DNA from: Pseudomonadota bacterium | Lineage (GTDB): Bacteria > Pseudomonadota > Gammaproteobacteria > Steroidobacterales > Woeseiaceae | Reading direction: 5' to 3' | Length of the DNA: 53,715 bases | Assembly: GCA_022574185.1 (NCBI GenBank) | Contig: JACZSM010000013.1 | Span: forward strand, 1-53,715 | Shown here: piece after piece, positions 18,681-25,374 of the stretch | Layout of the letters: each line of letters begins with the position of its first letter | Numbering within the stretch: the stretch's first letter is position 1 | Notes under the pieces: model-generated | Databases searched by the model: none | What the model was told of the DNA's origin: nothing | The model's input: only the letters and a program-made list of their open reading frames with translations | Position numbers and translations under genes: made by a program

Positions 18681-19835
18681 ATGACTGATTTTAATCCGGA
18701 ACTTCCATACAACACGCTTCCGGACCTGCCCCCGGCGGGCGCACAGATCGAAACCACAGAAGTCCTCAAGAAATGCATCAAGGCACGTGTCGCCCTCGCT
18801 GAGCTCAAGCAAGCCGCCGAACTCATCCCGAATTCGGCCGTTCTCGTCAATGCAATACCGCTCCTGGAGGCCCGCGCAAGCTCGGAGATCGAGAATATCG
18901 TCACGACCACGGACAAGCTTTTCGAGTTCGCCGACATCAATGAAGATCGCGCCGACGCCGCGACCAAAGAAGCGTTGCGCTACCGAACTGCGCTGTACGA
19001 AGGTAGCAAGATGGTGCAGCGCGGCATGCTCACCACCGATATGGCCATACAGGTCTGTAGCACGATCAAAGGCCAGGAGCTTGATATTCGATCAGAATCC
19101 GGGACAAGGCTGAAAAACCGCGCCACCGGCAAGGTCATCTACACGCCTCCCGAAGGTCAGAAATTATTGCAGGCCAAGCTCGATAACTGGGCCGATTTCA
19201 TGCATCGCAGAACCGAATTCGACCCGCTGGTCCGACTGGCTGTGCAGCACTACCAGTTCGAGGCCATTCACCCATTCGCAGATGGCAATGGTCGAACCGG
19301 CCGCATCCTCAATATTCTGTTCCTCGTCCAGCACGGCCTGCTCAACTCGCCCATTTTGTACCTCAGTCGCTACATCATCAGCCACAAGGCGGCCTATTAT
19401 CGCTTGTTACAGAATGTGACCAGTGAGCAAGAGTGGATACCGTGGATCATGTTTATTCTCGAAGGCGTCGAGGATACGTGTTCGTGGACCACCGACAAGA
19501 TCAAGGCCATTCGCGAACTCATGGAACATACGGCCGAGTACGTGCAGGCCAAGCTGCCGAAAATTTACACGTGGGAACTCGTCGAATTGCTTTTCAAACA
19601 GCCTTATTGCCGCATCAACAACCTCGTCAGCTCGGGTGTCGCCAAACGCCAGACGGCGTCGGTGTACCTCAAGCAGCTTTGTGACGCCGGTATATTGAAA
19701 GAAATCAAGTCAGGTCGCGAGAATATCTTTGTACACCCCAAGTATATTGAATTGCTGACCGGCGAAGAAAATGTCTGGGTTTACTATGACGATGGAGATG
19801 CCGAGACCGTGGAACTCGCAATCCAGCAACATTAA
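18681..19835 (+). CDS. fic: Fic-family AMPylase with N-terminal inhibitory helix and winged-helix tail
   Basis: Nucleotidyl (usually AMP) transferase acting on protein hydroxyls, 384 residues. The catalytic motif HPFADGNGRTGR lies at 197-208 with His197, and the flap lies upstream near KVIYTPPEG. The N-terminal (Fic_N) region carries SSEIEN (Ser67 to Asn72), the [ST]xxxE[GN] inhibitory motif whose Glu71 should block ATP, so it is a class II, self-inhibited Fic. The C-terminal 90 residues (LPKIYTWELVELLFKQPYCR, then VAKRQTASVYLKQL) look like a winged helix-turn-helix, as in many chromosomal Fic proteins. The gene directly follows the palindrome array; autoregulation by the C-terminal domain is an inference. 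Its target is unknown. Confidence 0.93.
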   Translation: MTDFNPELPYNTLPDLPPAGAQIETTEVLKKCIKARVALAELKQAAELIPNSAVLVNAIPLLEARASSEIENIVTTTDKLFEFADINEDRADAATKEALRYRTALYEGSKMVQRGMLTTDMAIQVCSTIKGQELDIRSESGTRLKNRATGKVIYTPPEGQKLLQAKLDNWADFMHRRTEFDPLVRLAVQHYQFEAIHPFADGNGRTGRILNILFLVQHGLLNSPILYLSRYIISHKAAYYRLLQNVTSEQEWIPWIMFILEGVEDTCSWTTDKIKAIRELMEHTAEYVQAKLPKIYTWELVELLFKQPYCRINNLVSSGVAKRQTASVYLKQLCDAGILKEIKSGRENIFVHPKYIELLTGEENVWVYYDDGDAETVELAIQQH

Positions 19836-19865
19836 TATCGTGCGCATAATCGGCGAAATAAGCTT

Positions 19866-20720
19866 TTGACGATCAACCGCGACAAGGTTTTTCAACTTTT
19901 CAAGTACGCGATCTACGCGTTTCTCGCGATGAATGTGTACTGGTTTTTCATCGACGAATTCGCATCTGCCAAACTGCAATTCCCAGCTGGCGTCGCTCTC
20001 GGGGACATGATCGAGGCTTACGCCGCAACGATCGACACCGTTGCCTGGGTCGTATTGCTCTTGATGTTCGAACTCGAGACTTACACGCTCGACGACGAAC
20101 AATTCACACCAGCCGTAACCTGGTCATTGCACGGACTGCGCGCCATTTGCTACGTGTTTATCGTCTATGCCTTTTACGGCTACATCGTCAACGTCACTTT
20201 TTTTGACGCGGTAGCAACACTGGCCGGCGTCAGCGATCTGTGCTCCCTGGCCGCAGATCATTGGTCGTATGCCGTCAGCCTCGACGACTACTCCACAATC
20301 ACGGCAGCCAACTGCAATTCGTTTTCCTCGGCGGAGGCGTTCCTTCGCCTCGGCATGATGCAAGTTGTTGTTGATGCGGCAGGATTCGAAGCACTGTTGG
20401 GTCTTGCCTGGATCGACGTGATAAATTCCGGCGTGTGGTTGCTGGTCGTGCTCATACTTGAAATCGACGTGTATTTGCAGGAACACAATCGTTACGCAGG
20501 ACTTGTGCTGCACGTCAGCAGCATAATCAAGGCCATCCTGTACGCGACGCTGTTGTATGCGGCCGTCTATTGGGGCATCAAGGGCAGCTTCGTCGACTTC
20601 TGGGATGCTTTGCTCTGGCTCATCGCGTTCGTTATCATCGAACTGAACGTGTTCGAATGGCAACAGGAATCGCTGCAACATCCTGCATCCCCGGATGCGA
20701 ACCAGGAGTCTGCGCGGTAG
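19866..20720 (+). CDS. Hypothetical multi-pass membrane protein
   Basis: The product has 284 residues and about seven hydrophobic segments, with acidic residues around and inside them (FELETYTLDDEQF, LILEIDVYLQEHNRY, VIIELNVFEWQQES). Three segments end in the same E-x(1-2)-[TV/DV]-Y/F pattern, suggesting internal repetition of a two-helix unit. The start is TTG at 19866, 30 bp after fic; no strong ribosome site is seen, so coupling to fic translation is possible. I do not recognise the family. It ends inside a 21-bp inverted repeat that probably terminates transcription. Confidence 0.7.
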   Translation: MTINRDKVFQLFKYAIYAFLAMNVYWFFIDEFASAKLQFPAGVALGDMIEAYAATIDTVAWVVLLLMFELETYTLDDEQFTPAVTWSLHGLRAICYVFIVYAFYGYIVNVTFFDAVATLAGVSDLCSLAADHWSYAVSLDDYSTITAANCNSFSSAEAFLRLGMMQVVVDAAGFEALLGLAWIDVINSGVWLLVVLILEIDVYLQEHNRYAGLVLHVSSIIKAILYATLLYAAVYWGIKGSFVDFWDALLWLIAFVIIELNVFEWQQESLQHPASPDANQESAR

Positions 20721-20750
20721 CAAGTATTCCTACTGCGCAGACTCCTGGTT
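20700..20750. terminator. Long bidirectional hairpin between convergent genes
   Basis: Arms 20700-20720 and 20730-20750 are complementary over 21 bp with one mismatch, around a 9-base loop. The left arm encodes the last residues of the membrane protein, and the right arm reaches the stop codon of the leftward gene at 20750. A strong stem shared by two convergent genes fits a bidirectional terminator, although no long T-run follows. Confidence 0.75.
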
Positions 20751-21151
20751 TAACGCAATACTTCGAGCAAGGGTTTGTCATTTACGCGGTCAAACAATAC
20801 GGGATCCGACACTTTGAGATGTGTAAGTTGCAGTGAGTCGTCGAGCGTCATGAGAAACGGATGCCAAAGGTCAATGTCATCGCGTCGATAGTAGCCGGAT
20901 ACTTGCCATCCTTGTGCAGCGGGAAACACGTAGGTCTTGCCGATTTTTCGATCAGGCGTGAGGGGATCGACGACTTCCAGTGTGCCGATTTCAAGCATCT
21001 GCTCAAGCAAATTTCGCGCGGCCGCTACCACAGATTCCTGCATCACGCGCTCGGCTCGCGGTGCAGGATCAATAATCCAGCGATAAGCGAAGACAGCGAC
21101 GACAATGCCGATGCCAAACGCGAAAGTCAGTCGTGTAATTTGATGATTCAT
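20750..21151 (-). CDS. Hypothetical membrane-anchored protein
   Basis: The product has 133 residues. Residues about 7-28 form one N-terminal transmembrane segment or uncleaved signal (LTFAFGIGIVVAVFAYRWII), followed by a periplasmic domain with a helix (ERVMQESVVAAARNLLEQML) and a mixed segment containing KTYVFPAAQGWQVSGYYRR. I do not recognise the family. It is the last gene of a leftward cluster (zinc-ribbon protein, SDR, queC/queE remnant, this gene), 16 bp after the remnant, and ends in the long bidirectional hairpin. Confidence 0.6.
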   Translation of the reverse strand: MNHQITRLTFAFGIGIVVAVFAYRWIIDPAPRAERVMQESVVAAARNLLEQMLEIGTLEVVDPLTPDRKIGKTYVFPAAQGWQVSGYYRRDDIDLWHPFLMTLDDSLQLTHLKVSDPVLFDRVNDKPLLEVLR

Positions 21152-21167
21152 ATTACGATTCGAATTA

Positions 21168-21398
21168 TTAAATGCCGAGAATCTTGTGTGTCTGCAAACT
21201 CAATTGCCACTGCGGGTGACGCAGGCAGAATTTAACGGCGGCACGTGTATTCGCCTCAAGATCTGCATCATCGAGCGGTTGCAAGAAAAAATGATCGAAG
21301 TCCAGATCGTCAAAGTGGTCGATCGCCCAGTAGAGACAGGTTGTCGAATCCTGCCCGTCCGATAACAGGGCGAGCGCATCGTCTTTGCTCACAAGCAT
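21168..21398 (-). pseudogene. queC-queE deletion-fusion remnant
   Basis: The 76-residue frame joins parts of two queuosine-pathway enzymes. Residues 1 to about 30 (ALLSDGQDSTTCLYWAIDHF) match the N-terminal PP-loop of 7-cyano-7-deazaguanine synthase QueC, normally LLSGGQDSTTCLYWA, with one loop glycine changed to Asp. Residues about 35-76 (FFLQPLDDADLEANTRAA, then RHPQWQLSLQTHKILGI) match the C-terminus of 7-carboxy-7-deazaguanine synthase QueE. The simplest history is an ancestral queC-queE gene order with a deletion from early queC to late queE that preserved the frame. Neither active site survives: the QueE radical-SAM cysteines are gone and the QueC zinc cysteines are gone. The ATG is three bases after the SDR stop, so it may still be translated. 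Confidence 0.8.
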
Positions 21399-21401
21399 TG
21401 C

Positions 21402-22481
21402 CTAGCCGGACCGTCGTTTTTGCAGGGCTCGCTCGAAATCGTTCCAGTCGGGACCATCGTGCGAGACGAGATAATCGCGGGTCAGCCCCTCAGACACACC
21501 CCACAATTCGGCCGCCATGGCCTCGTCGTGCAAATGCCCATCGCTCACGACCGTGACGGCGTTGCAATCCTCGAAATACTTGCCGCTCGTCGAACCCAGC
21601 AGAGGGCTGGTGGCAACATAACAACTGGTCGCGGCACCTTGCTCGATCGTTTTACCGAAGCCAAGTGCGGTAACAACCGCGAACGCGCCCTGCATGAAGC
21701 GATTCAAGTTGCGGTCGATCTCGGTATTGATCACGCCAGGGTGCAATGAATTTACCGTGATGCGGGTACCCATGAGCAACTTCCCCAGCTGCAGCGCAAA
21801 CAAGACGTTGGCGAGTTTGGAATGGCCATAGGCACGCCTGTCGGCGTAATTGCGAGAGGCTTCGAGATTGCCGAACTCAATACCACCGTCAGGCGCATTC
21901 GTGTAGGAGGAGCGGCTCGCGACGACAGCGATTCTGCCCTGCCACGACATGTACAACCGTCCCAGCAGTCGATTCACGAGGACAAAATGTCCAAGATGAT
22001 TAATGACGAAGTGCTTCTCGAAGCCGTTCACGAGTTTCCGATCACCGCTGCCACCGAGGTAACCCGCATTGCAGATAAGTATGTCCAGCGGCTGATTGAT
22101 CGAGCGAATGGCATCGGCACATGCGACGACCGAATCGAAGTCCGATAGCTCAAGTTGCACCGCGCTCGTCACGCCCCGTACTTTCTTGCATGCAGCCTTT
22201 GCCTTCTCGAGCGAGCGACTGGTGCCAACGACGTATGCGCCGCGCATCGCCAGGACGCGCATCGTCTCGAAACCGATGCCAGACGTGCAGCCAGTGACAA
22301 CCGCGAGCTTGCCCTGCAAATCGACACCTTCGGTGACTTCTTCGGCCGTCGAATCCTCGTCAAAATTACTGCGCGGAACGCCTTGCGTGGGTATCTTTTC
22401 GATACCGGCACATGCACCGACTTGCGATGCCGCGACGGTGGCGCCCGTCAATTTCAGAAACTTCCTGCGATTGATGCTCAT
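21402..22481 (-). CDS. Short-chain dehydrogenase/reductase with Tat signal
   Basis: The product has 359 residues from the ATG at 22481. The N-terminus NRRKFLKLTGATVAASQ is a twin-arginine signal, followed by VGAC, a marginal lipobox. The Rossmann fold begins with GKLAVVTGCTSGIG (TGxxxGxG), then LDILICNAGYLGG, and the catalytic Ser and YGHSK motif (YxxxK). It resembles WW-domain-oxidoreductase or protochlorophyllide-reductase-like SDRs. Export of a folded NAD(P) enzyme by Tat is consistent with the signal, since Tat carries cofactor-loaded proteins. The open frame extends 32 codons upstream into the zinc-ribbon gene; MSINRRKF is the natural start, 13 bp after that gene. Substrate unknown. Confidence 0.85.
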   Translation of the reverse strand: MSINRRKFLKLTGATVAASQVGACAGIEKIPTQGVPRSNFDEDSTAEEVTEGVDLQGKLAVVTGCTSGIGFETMRVLAMRGAYVVGTSRSLEKAKAACKKVRGVTSAVQLELSDFDSVVACADAIRSINQPLDILICNAGYLGGSGDRKLVNGFEKHFVINHLGHFVLVNRLLGRLYMSWQGRIAVVASRSSYTNAPDGGIEFGNLEASRNYADRRAYGHSKLANVLFALQLGKLLMGTRITVNSLHPGVINTEIDRNLNRFMQGAFAVVTALGFGKTIEQGAATSCYVATSPLLGSTSGKYFEDCNAVTVVSDGHLHDEAMAAELWGVSEGLTRDYLVSHDGPDWNDFERALQKRRSG

Positions 22482-22494
22482 GCGCTCGGTCCGG

Positions 22495-22854
22495 TCACTT
22501 GAATAGCTTATCGGCCTCAGATTGCGAGTCGCCCGGCACTCCCGTGCTATCCGCCGTGGCATCGAAGAGCCCAGCAAGCGCTACTTGCGCCTGTTCTGCC
22601 TCGACTTTTCGCTCCGGGTCAAATGCAGACTCACTTGGCACGAACCAGTCGCAAAAATTCAGACGGTCCTTTTCGATGACCTCTTCAGCGCCATCTTCAC
22701 GACACTGCCGTGGCACGGTCGCGTCGAAATGCGTGCACATTTTGCAAACATGCAGATAATTTTCACACTGCGGACATTCATCTTGTCTCGACAATGGCAG
22801 CGACAACGCCGCAAGCGATGCACCGCAGCGATAGCAACAGATGTTGTGGGTCAT
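22495..22854 (-). CDS. Cysteine-rich zinc-ribbon-like protein
   Basis: The product has 119 residues. The N-terminal half contains paired cysteines in zinc-ribbon spacing: CCYRCG, then CPQCENYLHVCKMCTHF, then QCRED and NFCDWF. The C-terminal part is acidic and probably disordered. Small proteins of this type are found in many Gammaproteobacteria without a known role; metal binding is the only safe prediction. I start at ATG 22854 (MTHNICC); an in-frame GTG nine bases upstream is possible. It is first in the leftward cluster with the SDR. Confidence 0.7.
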   Translation of the reverse strand: MTHNICCYRCGASLAALSLPLSRQDECPQCENYLHVCKMCTHFDATVPRQCREDGAEEVIEKDRLNFCDWFVPSESAFDPERKVEAEQAQVALAGLFDATADSTGVPGDSQSEADKLFK

Positions 22855-23036
22855 ACGGCGCACCTAGCCCGCTGAAGTCCGCAGTATAGCCGTTTGCCCA
22901 ACAAACCGGGGCGAATCGCCGTCGTCAAGTTGGCCTGGATCGGCAGAGGTTACGCCACGACAAAGTCGTGATTTGAGCGTTAAGCGGATTCGAAAAATAC
23001 TGATTCAGAACTGATGTCGGATAATACTAAATTACA

Positions 23037-24068
23037 TTAATTAATACTTGTATCCATTTGTTTTATAAGTAATACATTTGCTCCTCGTACCTGCCCAGAT
23101 TGCAAATCAAGTAGCGCTGCATTGGCCGCCTCCAGTGCATAGGTCGCAGTGGCAATTTTGAGTCCCGCATGTGCGGCCAGCGGCAGAAATTCGGCGATAT
23201 CCTGCCGAGTGACATTGGCTACCGTCTTGATTTCTTTCTCCAGCCACAGATGATCCTCGTAGCGGATGTCCGCCAGCAGATGCCGATCGGCATGTTCTTT
23301 TCGAATCACATTCATGACGAGACGACCCCCCGGCCGCAGCTGCGCCAAGGCGGCGAGCACAGGTTTCCATGCCGGGGTGGTGTCAATCACTGCATGCGGT
23401 GCCGACGGTGGCTTGTCGTCGGTATCGCCGCTCCAGTCCGCGCCCAACTCGAGCGCGAAAGCGCGCTTATCTGCACTGCGCGCAAAAACGTACACGGGGC
23501 TGCCTGGGTATAGGTGCCTGGCCATTTGCAACACCAGCTGTCCGGAACCACCAAATCCCGTCAATGCCAGTACCTGGCCGTTCTCCAGCCCCGTGAGCCG
23601 CAGCGCCCGATAGCCCACAGCACCGGCGCAAAGCAGCGGAGCCGCTTCGACATCGGAGAATGCAGCCGGAATTGGGTAGGCATATGTCTCGGGCACGGTC
23701 ATGTACTCTGCGTAGCCACCGTTTGTATCCCGCCCCGTCGCGACAAAATCCACATTGAGATTTTCTTTTTCGCTGCCGTCCGACGAGTGGATCCAGCCAA
23801 CGCCAACTCGATCACCCAGCTTGAAGCGACTGCTTCGATGCCCATTTTCTGCGACGCAGCCCACAACCTCGTGTCCCGGTATTATTGGCAACGACGGCGG
23901 TGGAACCCGCCCTTCAATCTCGTCGAGTTCCGTATGGCAGACGCCACAGGTGGATATTTCGATAAGAATTTCGCCAGCAGCTGGCGCCGGCCGCGGCATA
24001 TCGACCAGGGACAACGGTCTGGGGTTATCAGCAAGCAGGGCCGTTGATCGCAGAACCATCGCTCGCAT
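23037..24068 (-). CDS. Zinc-type alcohol dehydrogenase lacking the structural zinc cysteines
   Basis: The product has 343 residues and the medium-chain dehydrogenase fold. Catalytic zinc ligands are kept: Cys in STCGVCHTELDEIEG, the GHE pair in PGHEVVG, and the Cys of APLLCAGAVGYRAL. The cofactor site is LTGFGGSGQLVLQMA. In the lobe that normally has four cysteines binding structural zinc, the sequence reads IHSSDGSEKENLN and has none, with the loop shortened. The overall match is to the AdhP-like branch acting on primary alcohols. It stands alone with its own upstream region; the next gene is divergent. The 182 bp downstream hold no gene I can support. Confidence 0.88.
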   Translation of the reverse strand: MRAMVLRSTALLADNPRPLSLVDMPRPAPAAGEILIEISTCGVCHTELDEIEGRVPPPSLPIIPGHEVVGCVAENGHRSSRFKLGDRVGVGWIHSSDGSEKENLNVDFVATGRDTNGGYAEYMTVPETYAYPIPAAFSDVEAAPLLCAGAVGYRALRLTGLENGQVLALTGFGGSGQLVLQMARHLYPGSPVYVFARSADKRAFALELGADWSGDTDDKPPSAPHAVIDTTPAWKPVLAALAQLRPGGRLVMNVIRKEHADRHLLADIRYEDHLWLEKEIKTVANVTRQDIAEFLPLAAHAGLKIATATYALEAANAALLDLQSGQVRGANVLLIKQMDTSIN

Positions 24069-24149
24069 CGGATAGCTCCTTTACGACTCGAGACCGACAG
24101 TATATGGTTCGCGTGCCATCAACCAGAACCCATCTCAACAACTAAAAAT

Positions 24150-24731
24150 ATGCGCAACGATCCAGTATCACCCGTCGTGCTTGCTGCGGCACTCAGTGCC
24201 TGTGCGCTCGAACCCGAGCTATTGAACAGCGAACGCATTGGTGAGCGTTTTGGCAGCTACGGAATCGAGATACTGGATCACGAGTCCGGCATACGTCGCT
24301 CGAGCTTGTACAGTATCGAAAACGACAGGCGTGTGTGCCGCACTTACGCAGTGGTAGAGTTTCTTGATCAGGCGTCTCGTGACGTGGCCGACGCGCATGA
24401 AGAAATTCTCGCTGGCAACTCGATTGGTGCAACGTTCAAGGCGACCGGCTGGCATATCAGGAAAGAGACGCTGCACGTCGGCAGCATGCCTCTTCGGGAC
24501 TCGCGACCTGCCATTGCCGCGCTCATGCATCTCGACGAGTCTGCAATTCTTAGCACGCATGCGTACCGGCTAATTCTTGAGAAAAAGTCACGATCAGTTC
24601 ATTACGCGACCATCATCGAAACACATCATCCGGAATATCTGACGGAGTCCGAGTTGCATCAGCTCTATGATCTGGACCCTGATTCGAAGCTGGAGCCACA
24701 AGAATTAAGAGCGCTCACCGATCTGGCCTGA
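24150..24731 (+). CDS. Hypothetical lipoprotein-like protein
   Basis: The product has 193 residues. A short hydrophobic start (PVVLAAALSAC) contains LSAC, a reasonable lipobox with Cys18, though an aspartate in the n-region weakens the signal. The mature part is a mixed alpha/beta sequence with a helix-forming acidic stretch (ASRDVADAHEEILAGNSIG) and a strand-rich middle (TGWHIRKETLHVGSM). I do not recognise the family. It lies back to back with the alcohol dehydrogenase gene, 81 bp apart. Confidence 0.6.
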   Translation: MRNDPVSPVVLAAALSACALEPELLNSERIGERFGSYGIEILDHESGIRRSSLYSIENDRRVCRTYAVVEFLDQASRDVADAHEEILAGNSIGATFKATGWHIRKETLHVGSMPLRDSRPAIAALMHLDESAILSTHAYRLILEKKSRSVHYATIIETHHPEYLTESELHQLYDLDPDSKLEPQELRALTDLA

Positions 24732-24815
24732 ACACTGCAGCAGCTTGTTTGTCGCATTACTGCAATCCGACTACACTTGCGATAATTCTGCGCACCATTA
24801 AATGAGGCAAGAGCG

Positions 24816-25277
24816 ATGAATTTAATCGGCAAGCTCATACTCACATCCACTGGCGTACTACTGCTCGGCGTCAGTCCGGCGTTCGCTCAAAGTGACGCGG
24901 ATGACGAGGCCGATGTCTGGGCCACGATCGAAGCACAATGGGACGCCGAAGCGAAGGGCGACAAGAAATGGGCCAATCGTCTTTTGACCGATGATTTTTC
25001 CGGTTGGGGCAAGAATTCGCCGGCACCACGCTCAAAAACATCAATAATAATGTGGGACCGGTTTTATGCTGGGCAGGGAAAAACGATTGCCCACGAGCTT
25101 TATCCGCTGGACATCAGGGTGCACGGAGACGTTGCGATCGCGCACTATCTCTACACCAGTGCGTTCCAGAACAAGGACGATACGGTCGAGGTGGATAACG
25201 GCCGATTTACGGACGTTTTGGTCAGAACCGAGGATGGCTGGAAATTCATTGCCTGGCATGGGGGCGATGATGATTAG
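24816..25277 (+). CDS. Secreted NTF2-like (SnoaL/DUF4440) protein
   Basis: The product has 153 residues. Residues 1-24 are a Sec signal peptide ending in PAFAQS. The mature domain follows the NTF2-like cone fold pattern: helix VWATIEAQWDAEAKGDKKWANRLL, then strand DDFSGWG, then RVHGDVAIAHYLYTSAF, and the closing DGWKFIAWHGG typical of DUF4440/SnoaL proteins. These bind small molecules or act as minor hydrolases and isomerases; no catalytic assignment can be made. AAGAGCG precedes the ATG. Confidence 0.8.
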   Translation: MNLIGKLILTSTGVLLLGVSPAFAQSDADDEADVWATIEAQWDAEAKGDKKWANRLLTDDFSGWGKNSPAPRSKTSIIMWDRFYAGQGKTIAHELYPLDIRVHGDVAIAHYLYTSAFQNKDDTVEVDNGRFTDVLVRTEDGWKFIAWHGGDDD

Positions 25278-25374
25278 TTGATGTGGTGCAGGTTAAGCGC
25301 TGGTTCAGCTAACCTGCGCTATTCTTGGCCCAACATCGACGAGTTCGTCGAAGATCAATGGACCTGGAGGCGCT

